Source of the DNA: Xylocopa sonorina
Lineage: Eukaryota > Arthropoda > Insecta > Hymenoptera > Apidae
DNA length: 64,000 bases
Assembly: GCF_050948175.1 (NCBI RefSeq)
Contig: NC_135208.1
Coordinates: forward strand, 3,348,001 to 3,412,000
Direction of reading: 5' to 3'
Below the pieces are notes generated by a model. The model searched no databases. It was not told the origin of the DNA and saw only the letters and a program-made list of their open reading frames with translations. This document shows, piece by piece, positions 24,801 to 34,726 of this stretch. How positions within the stretch are numbered: position 1 is the stretch's first letter; the number at the start of each line of letters is the position of its first letter. The translations under genes were made by a program, and so were the position numbers.

Positions 24801-27800
24801 AAACAGACGGATATTATGCGCCACGAGTGGTGAAAAAAATGGTGGGCGAGAAAGCGAGATGCAGAAGCGTGAGCGAAATGCTCGACTGGCGATGCGTCGC
24901 TGCGAACAAAGCCAGCGTCAGCGTGGACGACGCGTTCGTAGACGCGCCCTTCCTCGAGGACTACGACAAGGACTCGGAAATGCGGCGACGGAAGCGCTCT
25001 GGCACTTGGCCGTGAGTAAATTCACTTCTGAACGCTTTGGACGTGGCACAGACTTCGTTTGGGAAACTTAGAATTTTTTAAATCAACTTTTCATTACTGT
25101 AAAGTAATGTAAATTCACTTCTGAACGCTTTGAACGTGGCACAAACTTCGTTTGTGAAACTTACAATTCTTGAAATCAATTTTTTATTATTGCGTCAGGA
25201 ACTGTAGATGCTGCAGTTCTGTGGATTTAATTGGCTGTGAGTAAATTCACTTCTGATCACTTTGAACGTGAAACAAACTTCGTTTGCGAAACTTACAATT
25301 TTTTAGATCAAGTTTTCGTTACTGTGTCAGAGGCTGTAGGTGCTGCAGTTCTGGGGATTAAGGTCTTTGGGTCGTGCAAGTATTTAACTAATTTTTCGCA
25401 TCATTTTTCCATTATTATAACAGAAACTGTAGATGTTGCAATTCTGTGGATTTAAGTCCTTGGTTCGTGAAAATATTTAACTAATTTTTCGCATCATTTT
25501 TCCATTATTATAACAGAAACTGTAAATATTGCAGTTCTGTGGATTTAAGTCTTTGGTTCGTGCAAATATCTAACTAATTTTCACAGCGTTTTTTATCTAT
25601 AATTGATCAATTTTCCACTATTACATCAGAGACTGTACACCTGACAACTCTTTGGTTTTAATTCTTTGCTTCTAACAATAATTCACTAAACAAGTAAACA
25701 ATATTTTTGCATACATTGTACATTAGAGAGGGTAATGAAGACTTTTTACAATATTTTAGAACAGCCTTCATTCATAAAACTTAAATTTTCCACTATTACA
25801 TCAAAGACTGTACACCTGACAACCCTTTGGTTTTAATTCTTTGCTTCTAACAATAATTCAATAAGCAAGTAAATAATATTTTTGCATACATTGTACATTA
25901 GAGAGGGTAATGAAGACTCTGTACAATATTTTGGAACAACCTTCATTCATAAAACTTAAATTTTCCACTATTACATCAGAGACTGTAAACGTGACAATTC
26001 TGTGCTTTGTACAATAACTCAATAACCAAATAAATTTTATTTTTGCATACATTATAAATTACAGAGGGTAATGAAGACTTTTTACAATATTTTAGAGCAG
26101 CCTTCATTTATAAAATTTCCAATTTTTCGCATAGTTTTGTAGATCAACTCTCTGAGACTGTGCACAAAGCAATTCTGTGGCTGTGGTTCGTACAATAATG
26201 AAATTTTTCCACAAATTATAATTTCTAGAGCGCAACAAGGCTCTCTGACAACGAAATAAAAAGTAACCCAATCGAAACCAGTATCCACTTGAGCTTGTCA
26301 ATTTCGTAATTAAACAGTGCCCGCGTAATCCGATTCCAATTCGTGCGAAACTTGAGCGTAGCTGGCGGTGTGATTGCTCAACCTCGTCGTTGTTCAGGGC
26401 CGCATCTACATCCAGCAATACATTCAATTCGTCAGTTTAACACCATTGTAACGATTTTTCTAATCAACGAGCCTGAATGCCTCATCTTTTCCACTTTCTC
26501 TTGGGTCTCTCGCGCGAGGCGAAGTGCAAAACGAGCAGAAAATAGACGCGAGCCGTGGCGCAACGGGATTGATTGGTCGTTGGTGGTAGCAGAGCGTGCG
26601 TGGACCGCGCCACGACGCCAGCGTCGAGCCGCCCATGGCATCCTCTTGTGCAATTCGTTCAGTGGCGAAAGAAACGTGTGCCTGCGCTGCTGAGCGTCGC
26701 GGTTAGAGCCTCGTCAGCCGCCTCGAATTCGCTCGCTCGTCACGCTGGGGCTATGCTCGCGTATCCATGCACATGGACGAAGCCGAATTAAGGTAGGACA
26801 CGTGTCGGTTAACCTAAATCTGGCGTCGCGGCGACATGTGCCTCGTCGCAGTGTCGTGCGTCGTTTATGTAACGCGCTGCTGTGAAAGTGCTCGCTCGAT
26901 GGGATTACCTGTTGGTGGCCAACGAACATTTCTAATCGACTGTCGTGAAGAATCCATCCTTGCCTCATTTTTGACACCATTTGCAGTGCGCATTCCGCTC
27001 GAAAAACGAGGCTGACGGTCATTTACAACCGCTGCGCTCGTTGCAATACAGAAATCAATATCCTCGAGATTGCCACAGCTCGAGAGAAGGATAATCGATA
27101 GTGCACCACTTCGATTGTCAGTGTTGGATTAATTCTCGTACGCGGTGGAAGCTTTTCACCACCTTGGATCCTTCGTATGACCATCGAATCGATTGTAAAT
27201 CGAAAAATAGCGAACCCAATAGGCTGCTTTCGAGCACAGTCGCATCTCGAGCAGGACTAAAGCTTGTCCTAGGTTATGTCTCCGCTCCAAAGGGAGCAAA
27301 CGTCCAACCAGCGTGCGTTACACGCGCACACGTGCGCGTATCTCTCGTTTTAGCTATTCCAACGCGCGTCTGGTGGGAGTTTTTTCTTGCTCCTTTCTTC
27401 GAGACAGAGAACGCGTTCACCTTTCGCCGTGTATAGTCGGTTACTCCGATTCTGGCGCCTCGAGGCTCGCGGTTGTCCAATAGCGAGCGTCCTGCGCAGG
27501 TGGCGTCGCTTCTGATTGGTCGACTGGACACCTGGCGCTGTCTGTACGCTTCGTTTCCTCTCGACGGACTCTCCTGGGTCCCATGGCGCCCTCGTTTTCC
27601 AACCGTCGCGTTGGAATCTCAGAAATTCCGCGCTCCACGCAATCGATTACCGAACTCTCGACTCTCGTAGCGTCGATCGTTCTCTCCTTTAGCGGATCGA
27701 CGGAGAAGAGAGTTGATAACAGGTCGAGAGAGAAAGGATCGTTGTTCTGCACAAGCCTCGTCTGAAATCTGGGCCAAGCCGCGATTAGGGATACGCTGTT

Positions 27801-30800
27801 CGCTCTGAAAGGGCCTGTCTCTCCTTCTCCAAGCCAAACGCGTTTCCCAATCAATTCGAGAGAAAGTCGAGTGAAACCAGCGACGAAAAAAAGTTACCTA
27901 ACACCAACACAATCTTTTAAGAGGCTCTCCTCGTTCGTTCGCCAGTTTTTATCTAGCCGCGAGACTCGACTGCCACTGGTTATCGCCTTTTTAGTGATAA
28001 GCTGGGCTGATTCGACGAGATAGCGTCGACAAGAACCTCGAAGGCGATCGTTTGTACCGACAGTGCCTCAGAAATGATCCCAGACTCGTCGATCGTCACT
28101 CCACGCGCAGTTGCCTCGCGTTTCGGTCCTTTCTAAAGGCCCCTTCTCGCTCTGAATAGCACGCTGGTGGTCGCGAGGGCCTCTCGAGTGAAGTTTCCAG
28201 GGCACAGGAAGCTCTAAGTACGCGTAATGGCGGTTCAAGAGTGAATTGGTGCGCGTTGGACAATGCTTATTGCTTGGTGCATTCCTTCAGGCGGTCTCGA
28301 GGGGTTCAAGGTTAATTGATCGACGCCTTGAAATCTTCCACTGTCGATTGTGACCTGTAGTGGCGTCGAATACGACGAATTGCACGGCAAAGAACACGCT
28401 GGCGAAGTTAAAAGTCATCCAAACCGTGAACTCTAACGCGAGGACGCAAAAAAGAAGCGCCCTCGGCGCTTCTTGGCAACAGACTCGCCTCGAAGGACGC
28501 ATTGATCAGCTTTCTGGTTCTAAACGATCAGCTGGGACCAAAGGAACCGCTGATATTTCGAGAATCTTCGCACATTATTCGATGCGATCTTTTATGTAAT
28601 TTTCTTTACTCTGCCACGTGAAGAAAAAAATAAGTGGCGCTATCAGAGGACACTTGATCTGTGTCAATATCGATACGACCAGTTTGCTGACTTTTCAAAG
28701 AACATTTGCTGGATAATCGATCGAGAGAGCCAATTGAAATGGTGGACCAAGACTCACCCCCAGTGGACGTCCACGTGAACGGCGACGTCGACGTGAATTG
28801 CGATCTGATGGACGCCTTTGGGAACGGATCGATCGCCTCGCAGATGCAGTACATTTCGCAGAACAGAGTCCTCAGGTAGAGAATGATTCGCGAACGAAAG
28901 CAGCCTGAACAGAGAGAAAAAAAAAACGCTGTACAAATATATAACGCGAGACGATAAAGTAGAGGATCGTTCGAGCACACGTGTGCGCAGGTTTGAAGAG
29001 GCTTCAAGGTAAAAATACGTCGTACAAGTAATTACAGCGACTGGTCGCAAGAAGTTAACACTTCCTATCCGTACCTTGGGTCAAACGGGCAAGGAAAGGA
29101 TCTCGTGACGCACGTCCAGCGTGCTTTACAATTTCGCATGCACACGCGTTCATTTCTGCTTGCATAATTAAAATAAAATCTCGCAGTAGCTGAGAAACGA
29201 CCGTTGCATAAAACGCATTATGTCGATTCATGTTTTCCTTTTTCCTTTTTCGTTATACAATTTTATCGCGTCGATTACGTTTCCTACTTTCGCCTTTTTG
29301 CCATTCCACTTTATCAGGCGGGGTCGTTAAGGTTGACTAACTGGCAAGCTTCGCTGTAATCTTCGATAATAAAATCATTTCACCGTCACTGCGTACGTTT
29401 ACGAAGGTGCTTCGCGAGTGACACCTTTTTTGCGACTAAAAAGAAAAAAAAAATGGTACTACAAGGTATAAGCATCGATGCAAATCGAGACAGAGAAGAG
29501 TCGAGTCGACGTGCTTATCCTGAGAACGTAATTTCCTCGACACGAGCGAGCAATCGTTGCTCGCGAATCCTTTTTCCTTCCATGGCCAACGTATCCTCCT
29601 CCTCGTGCAGTCCTGCGTGGAAAGGCGAGGGAAGAAGGCACCGATAAACGAAGTCGAAGGCCGCGAATTGACATCGCATCCGCGTAAACACTTTTTTTTC
29701 TCTCATCAATCCACTTTACCTTTATTAATTCACGTTTCGTTTTCTGCTCGCAGGAGAACGAGAAGTCTGAACGCGCCCAGCCCGATCCAACAGTTTGGGC
29801 CATGCGGGCGAATCATGAAGAACTCTGCGATGGTCATGTGAGTAAACCGACATTAAAAATGATATTATACGTTCTTCGAGGCAGTTCCATGCTTAGAAAG
29901 CCAGGTAGAATCGTGAAACTCCTATTGCGTCGCTCTTTCTCTTTCACTGGCCCCTTTAATGGACTCCAATAAGCATTTTGAGCCAATTATCCGTGACAAT
30001 GACTGCTTTGAACCGAGTCTAACTCGCTTGGTGGATTAGAAAGCTGTAGGGACAGGTTGAGAAACAATTGTACTCGAGATCTGTGTCCCATCCACGTCGC
30101 TATCAACTATTATGACAGTGGCATTGCGTAACAGTGGCAAACAGATGTTATCTGTGGCAGCCAGATGCTCGATAACTACATCGAGTCGCGAGCGCAGCCA
30201 CGTTTCTAGCTCTCGGTTTCATGAATTTCCATTGATCGACGTAAAGGGAAGTCGATTACGTTTCTTGGTTAACGCACGATCCATGACGCGAGTGTTACGC
30301 AACCTGTGGAGCCAAGTAACGATGAGTCGCGCGTTTTTCGTGCGTTTCCGCGTGAATTAATGCGATACTTAACCTGAACCACGTCGAACAATAAACGGAA
30401 GTGGCGTGTTTACGCATGCAGCGCACTTTGGCACGGCCAGTTAATGCCGTCTAATGTCCAGCGAGCCGTGCGAGCTGGACACGCACGTGAATCAGAAATT
30501 TACCCGCGCGGGTAACCGCGCGTCTGCGCTTGCGCCTCGTGCGATTGTTTACCGTTAAAAATCGTCGCGGCGTGCTTGGTCCGCGTTCAGTGCGAGCGCG
30601 ACTCTCCAGCGAGTACCACGTCATGGTTGGGACCGTCAGGTAGGCTTATCGTGGGATTTTCGACGATTATCTCTGGTGATCCATTCGATAAAGAAAAAAA
30701 ATTGAGGTCTCTTTGCATGAAAACACAAGTTTCTACTCGTAGAAACTTCAGAAAGCTCTGTATTGGGTTCAGAAAAATTGTGATTCTCTTGAGAATTCCC

Positions 30801-33800
30801 TCTAATTAATGAATTTGTAACTATGTAAAGGTTGTACGCATAGATTGGGATTGGAAAATGAACTATTTGCACTTTTGATCCCATACAGAGGACACCTGGC
30901 AATCAGAGCGTGGATTACTGCCCACTTTTAAGTCACAATGTTTCTCTTCTAGATTATGTAAGTCTGTTCGAGGTTTATTGAAAGAGTTTGGCGTTTATTC
31001 CGTTGCAGGACCATACAGGATCCAGCCTCCCAGAGGTTGACGTGGTACAAGCCGCCGTTGACTGTCCTGGTGATCAAGAAAGTGCGTGACTCTTCAGTAC
31101 TGCCGCCGTTCGTTCAGCTGGTTACATGGCTGATAGGGGTGAGCACGATCTTCACACGCCTCCTGCGTGATCTCTGACGATGTAATCGGTGGAAAAAATG
31201 ACGTTACGCGAGACTCGACTCGCGTGGTGCACGCGCACGCGTTCTCCATTCGCGTAATCGCTGTTTGTGTTTCGTTTCGTCGAGTCGCCACGCTGTTTAG
31301 CGATTCCCATCGCGTGACTCGAGCATTTTTTCATGCATCTCATCCTCAGATAACTTGGCGTCATTATCGTGCGTCGAGAATTGCGCGTTTGCAGTATCCA
31401 GCACGCGATGACCTCGAACTTTTCCGCAGGAGAAACGAATGGTGGTGTTCGTCGAGGCGTCAGTCTTGGAGGACCCAGCCTTGGCTAGGGACCCCAGGTT
31501 CCAGGGAGTTCGAGACAGGCTGCAGACCTTCAGAGACGGCACTGATGATCTCCAGGTAATTCTGGTGTCCATTTTCTTTGTTTCTCGCTTCGAGAACGAA
31601 GAGATTGATCCTAGTTTTCGCTCGAAGGACCGTATCGACTTCATCGTCTGTCTGGGCGGCGATGGGACGCTGCTGTACGCGAGTCTGCTGTTCCAACAGT
31701 CAGTACCACCTGTGATGGCCTTCCATCTTGGTTCCTTGGGCTTCCTCACGCCCTTCGAGTTCGACAATTTCCAGGAGCAAGTGACGAACGTGCTGGAAGG
31801 TAATCGAAACGTAGCACACACTTCTTCCTCGAGCTCCTCGCGAGCAACACTCTTTAACATTTAAACGGTCGAGAGGCAGTCACGTGCGACAAAAGGCAAT
31901 CGAAACGTCCGTTGAAACGAAGTGCCATTATCGTTAATGGTTACTGGGATCATTAAGTCCACTTTCAGCCGGCTGAACGACGAGCTGTTATTGAAACGTG
32001 CGAATTAATGATAAGTTAGACTAGCTTATAGTCAATCTTATCGTTGGGGCGTTAACAAACAGAGTCTTAAATCACTAATTTAATTAACCATGATAGCCAA
32101 TACTTACCAGCATAAATTAATACCACTCTGAAGCCTGAAACACTGTTACAATTAGCAAAATCATGTCTTGAACGAGACAATCACACTTTTGAACGGCACA
32201 GTACACATACAACCACGCTAAAGCCTCGAACACTGTTGCAATTAGCAAAATCACGTCTCGAACGAGACAATCACACTTTCGAACGGCACAGTAACGCGTT
32301 TGGCGGTCCATGAAGCGTCGAGCGCTGTTGCAATTAGCAAAATCACTTTTGAACGGCGCAGTAACGTAAAAATCGATGAACACCCCATACTGGGTGGAAG
32401 GTCGCGTTGAAAAGCGAGCTGTAAATCTGACGGACGTTGGCCTCGACTGCAGGTCACGCGGCCTTGACCCTGAGGAGCCGTCTGAGATGCATCATCATGC
32501 GAAAGGGGGAGGAGAGCAAGGAAGCGAAGCCGCCAACGAATCTGCTGGTGCTGAACGAGGTCGTGGTGGACCGTGGCCCTTCTCCGTACCTGTCCAACAT
32601 CGACCTCTTCATCGACGGGAAGCACGTGACCAGCGTGCAGGGCGACGGGCTGATCGTGAGCACGCCAACAGGGTCCACTGCCTACGCAGTCGCTGCTGGT
32701 GCCAGCATGATTCATCCGTCGGTGCCAGCGATCATGATCACGCCGATCTGCCCTCACTCTTTGTCCTTCAGGCCGATCGTGGTGCCCGCGGGCGTCGAGC
32801 TGAAGGTATTTCCGAATTTTTCTTCCTCTCTTTCACTCTCGTCGCCTTTTATAGCCACTGCGAGGTTCAGCTGACGAACTTTGTACTCGACGTGCCTCCA
32901 ACATCATTTTAGGCTATAATTAATGTAACGTAGAGCTGTTCGATTAGTATTTGTATAAGGTTTCTAGCGAGATACAGTGCAGCTGTTGCGTTAGTTCCTC
33001 GTGGATCCATGGAGAGTCCTTAATCAAGGCATTATTGGGACTTTCGGTTCATTATTTCAGTCCCATAGATGGAAACTTGGTCCTCCCGCATTCCCAGACA
33101 ATGCGTTGCTCCGTTTTAGAATATTTCCAGGGTATTTCACGTGACAGTGGTCTTTTTCTATCGCAGATCTCGGTTTCGCCGGACAGCAGGAATACCTCGT
33201 GGGTGTCCTTCGATGGTAGAAACAGACAGGAACTGTTCCACGGCGACAGGTAATTCGAAATGGTCCTCAGACCCAACTAATCGCAGTCTCTCGCGTTTAT
33301 TGCAGATAATGGCTAACAGCAACGCCCGCAGCACAGCTTACGTCTCCTTCGACGGTCGCAATCAGCAAGAACTACGCGTCGGCGACAGGTCTGTCCTGTT
33401 GATTCGTTAAGAAACCAGCGAAAAGGCTTACCATTTATCTGTTCTCTCGCGCTCATGCCTCGAGGCACATCTAAAAAGCGATCCTCTCCACCGTGTTCGC
33501 TCATTCGTTTCTTCTCTGGTCCATCGCATTCTTGCTTTTTTCGTGCCCCATACCTTGCCACCCACCTCTGATCATTCCTTAAACGGTGACGGATGGAAGA
33601 TGGGATCTTGTTTCGCTCCTCATTCCTCCCTGAAACGAGACGTTGGCTGTACTGCAAGCTCATGGTATTCTTCATGCTTCATTATTCGATTGCTGCTGTC
33701 CAATTATCACGTTCAATTCGTTTAAACCTCGCATTGCTCTCTTCTAATCTGTGGTTTGTTCTTCTCAGCCTGAGGGTGACCACCTCGATCTATCCAGTGC

Positions 33801-33961
33801 CCAGCATCTGCGCAGCAGACCAGATCACTGACTGGTTCGACTCACTGGCAGAGTGTCTGCACTGGAACGTACGCAAAAAGCAGAAACACCTGGACGAGCT
33901 GAGCGATCTGACTCACTCGTCCAGCAACGACACCCTCGACTCTCTCGATCGCGACAGCTAG
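15785..33961 (+). CDS. NADK: NAD kinase, several alternative first exons
   Basis: Phosphorylates NAD+ with ATP to make NADP+. Shared exons: 29754-29837, 31009-31138, 31430-31555, 31628-31799, 32453-32805, then 33167-33249 or 33306-33388, then 33769-33961 (TAG). All phases agree. From the 28739 start the product is 425 aa. Recognition is secure: RRTRSLNAPSP, IQDPASQRLTWYK, the diphosphate-binding motif GGDGT (residues 169-173 in DFIVCLGGDGTLLYAS), FHLGSLGFLTPF, the substrate motif LNEVVVDRG, QGDGLIVSTPTGSTAYA, ASMIHPSVPAIMITPICPHS and the end DWFDSLAECLHWNVRKKQ. The length resembles human cytosolic NADK, and there is no obvious mitochondrial presequence. Six candidate first coding exons (15785, 18026, 24839, 26767, 28739, 30623) are listed separately. 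The first five join exon 29754; the last joins 31009. Three tRNA-Gly genes lie in its introns. Confidence 0.95.
16257..16328 (+). tRNA. tRNA-Gly(UCC)
   Basis: 72 nt with full cloverleaf. Acceptor stem GCGATGG pairs with CCATCGC, discriminator A at 16328. The T arm is CCGGG-TTCGATT-CCCGG. The anticodon loop CTTCCAA gives anticodon TCC (16290-16292). No intron. A run of eight T at 16340-16347 is a good Pol III terminator. It differs by one base from the minus-strand copy at 20930. It lies inside the NADK intron if exon A is real. Confidence 0.97.
16573..17420. mobile_element. Fold-back (MITE-like) inverted-repeat element
   Basis: Long imperfect inverted repeat. The left end TGTCAGGATGT (near 16575) is complementary to ACATCCTGACA near 17408. 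Inner arms 16930-17075 and 17131-17290 pair well: each carries AAAAAAGAGTGAGA, GCCATCTCT, AAAGTGCTCAAACT, GTCGCAAAC and ATTATCGACAG in the same order on opposite strands. No transposase frame lies inside. A target-site duplication was not identified, so non-autonomous transposon origin is inferred. Confidence 0.6.
18026..18042 (+). CDS. NADK: NADK candidate alternative first coding exon B (short)
   Basis: ATG GTG GAG CCG CGA AG, then a GTAAAA donor: five codons (MVEPR) ending in phase 2 with AG, as in the other candidates. Joined to 29754 it reads MVEPRRRTRSLN. The surrounding GC-rich segment (17940-18600) has open frames on both strands that I do not accept as genes. Very short, so supported only by the shared phase pattern. 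Confidence 0.4.
19574..19916. repeat. Tandem duplication, 193 bp spacing
   Basis: Copies at about 19574-19732 and 19767-19916 share CGATTTTAAGTCCACAATTT, GTCCATTTGCAGTCGCAGAG and GGGCAGTTCTGTCGCCTGCA almost unchanged. Confidence 0.9.
20451..20521 (-). tRNA. tRNA-Gly(CCC)
   Basis: 71 nt on the minus strand. Acceptor GCACTGC pairs with GCAGTGC, followed by discriminator A. T arm CCGGG-TTCGATT-CCCGG. Anticodon loop TTCCCAT gives CCC between CAAGA and TCTTG stems. A run of T follows the 3' end on the minus strand (A-run 20441-20447 on plus). Intronic within NADK. Confidence 0.96.
20930..21001 (-). tRNA. tRNA-Gly(UCC), second copy
   Basis: 72 nt. Reverse complement of the 16257 gene except for one base just before the T stem (GTTGGTCC here, GTTGATCC there). 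Stems and the TCC anticodon are intact. A T-rich terminator follows. The opposite orientation and shared 5' flank TCCAAG suggest a local inverted duplication. Confidence 0.97.
21051..21399. repeat. Tandem duplication, about 172 bp unit
   Basis: Two nearly identical copies beginning CACATTTGCATTTGCTATTA and ending GCAGCAACGCGTGGCAC, directly beside the tRNA-Gly at 20930. High identity implies recent duplication. Confidence 0.93.
23085..23760. repeat. Tandem repeat, about 300 bp unit
   Basis: Two to three diverged units share ATTCTGGTATTTGCATA, TTTGACTCACTGTCATATTT, TTACTTGACAAA and TTAGTCTCAG. AT-rich, no coding content. Confidence 0.65.
24839..25011 (+). CDS. NADK: NADK candidate alternative first coding exon C
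   Basis: ATG at 24839 gives 57 codons (MVGEKARCRSVSEML ... MRRRKRSGTWP) with a strong GTGAGT donor at 25012. It ends in phase 2 (CC), so joining 29754 gives Pro then RTRSLN. Codons are GC-ending and the peptide is complex, as in real coding sequence. Upstream 24000-24300 is CpG-rich with a TCAGT initiator-like motif near 24080 and may be its promoter. The donor region is copied in the following tandem repeat. Confidence 0.65.
25012..26115. repeat. Three successive tandem repeat families in a NADK intron
   Basis: (1) 25012-25300: units with GTGAGTAAATTCACTTCTGA and ACTTCGTTTG.GAAACTTA, including a second copy of the exon C donor at 25236. (2) About 25390-25570: units with TTTTTCCATTATTATAACAG and GTTCTGTGGATTTAAGTC, about 100 bp. 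(3) About 25610-26115: three units of about 176 bp starting TTTCCACTATTACATCA and containing GAGAGGGTAATGAAGAC. Confidence 0.85.
26767..26792 (+). CDS. NADK: NADK candidate alternative first coding exon D (short)
   Basis: ATG at 26767 gives eight codons (MHMDEAEL) plus AG before a GTAGGA donor, phase 2. Joined to 29754 it reads MHMDEAELRRTRSLN. The upstream 26480-26760 segment is GC- and CpG-rich, consistent with a promoter and 5' UTR. Confidence 0.45.
28739..28875 (+). CDS. NADK: NADK candidate first coding exon E (nearest full-length start)
   Basis: ATG at 28739 gives 45 codons, acidic (MVDQDSPPVDVHVNGDVDV ... ISQNRVL) plus AG before GTAGAG. It is phase-compatible with 29754 and reads NRVLRRTRSLN. 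It is the first-exon candidate closest to the shared exons and gives a 425-aa enzyme. Its position matches the variable N-terminus of animal NADKs. Confidence 0.7.
30623..30639 (+). CDS. NADK: NADK candidate internal first exon F (short isoform)
   Basis: ATG GTT GGG ACC GTC AG, then a GTAGGC donor. It lies downstream of exon 29754-29837 and ends in phase 2. It can join 31009, giving MVGTVRTIQDPASQ. That isoform would lack the RTRSL segment. The preceding 120 bp is strongly CpG-rich with an initiator-like TTCAGTGCG near 30587. Confidence 0.45.
32126..32370. repeat. Intronic tandem repeat, about 80-100 bp unit
   Basis: Three units with CACTGTTGCAATTAGCAAAA, CTTGAACGAGACAATCACAC and TTTGAACGGCACAGTA in the NADK intron 31800-32452. 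Confidence 0.85.
33167..33249 (+). CDS. NADK: NADK exon 7a of a mutually exclusive pair
   Basis: 83 nt, begins ATC TCG GTT TCG after CTATCGCAG and ends GGC GAC AG before GTAATT. Encodes ISVSPDSRNTSWVSFDGRN followed by RQELFHGDR. This is the form closest to human NADK (SPEARNTAWVSFDGRKRQE). Same phase and length as 7b. Confidence 0.9.
33306..33388 (+). CDS. NADK: NADK exon 7b of a mutually exclusive pair
   Basis: 83 nt, begins ATA ATG GCT AAC after TTATTGCAG and ends GGC GAC AG before GTCTGT. Encodes IMANSNARSTAYVSFDGRN followed by QQELRVGDR. It is collinear with 7a and follows it after a 56-nt gap. Including both would add 166 nt and shift the frame, so the exons must be alternatives. The donor GTCTGT is weaker than that of 7a. 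Confidence 0.85.
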
Positions 33962-34592
33962 GCCAGGAGGACGAGTCGCAGCAGCAGACTCCGCCAAAAT
34001 GATCGTTCATCCGGTTCCGTGGATTACTCAGTGGCTCGTCGTGGATCTGGCCAGGGTGGAAGAGAATGAACTCGCGCGTGTGACAAACATTTGGTCCAAT
34101 TTTCGAGTAATCGAGGGACTCGCGATGCTTTGCTCGTTCTTGAGGTTTCTTTCTTCTCGCGCGAGTTCAGTGCATCGCGAACGGAAGTGTCCTCCGTGTC
34201 CAGCGCATAATTTCACGCTCTACGAACGGCCTTTCACTTCGACCCCAGCTTCTTTCTCATGGCGCGTGTGCAATTGCAAAAAATCGCGACACTGCACAGC
34301 TCACGACACGTGTAAATAGCGGACAGGATTGCTGAGAAATTGGGTAGAGAACGTAGGGTAATTTATAGAGCTATTCGATCGACGACTGATTAACTATTGG
34401 GGGTACAAAAAAAAAAGAAAAAATAAGGAATTGCTGCAAAAGTTTTATTCGTACCTCGTGTTCATGTTTTATTTATTACACGCTCGTGGTTTCTCGATGC
34501 ATTTCAAACGAACGACCTAATCGATTGCGTTCCGCACATGGGTACAAGTTCCACTGGGTTTGTGTCAAGCGATCTTTGTTAATTGCAACGGA

Positions 34593-34726
34593 AATAAAAT
34601 ACGAGCGCGGTTCAATCACAAGGAACAGCGTGTTCTCGCCATCAGAGTGCGAGAACATCCAATTACAGACGGTTGTCTTTGTAAATGTCGAATGTACTTT
34701 TCCTATCGATAAGCATTTTTAATAAA
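34593..34726 (+). promoter_or_regulatory. Polyadenylation signals of NADK
   Basis: Canonical AATAAA at 34593-34598 and again at 34721-34726, about 630 and 760 bp after the NADK stop, with no other gene between. Confidence 0.6.

Noticed and set aside
27274..27854. Minus-strand frame of 137 codons and overlapping frames
   Set aside because: GC-rich intronic DNA with several frames open together. The peptide has no recognisable features.
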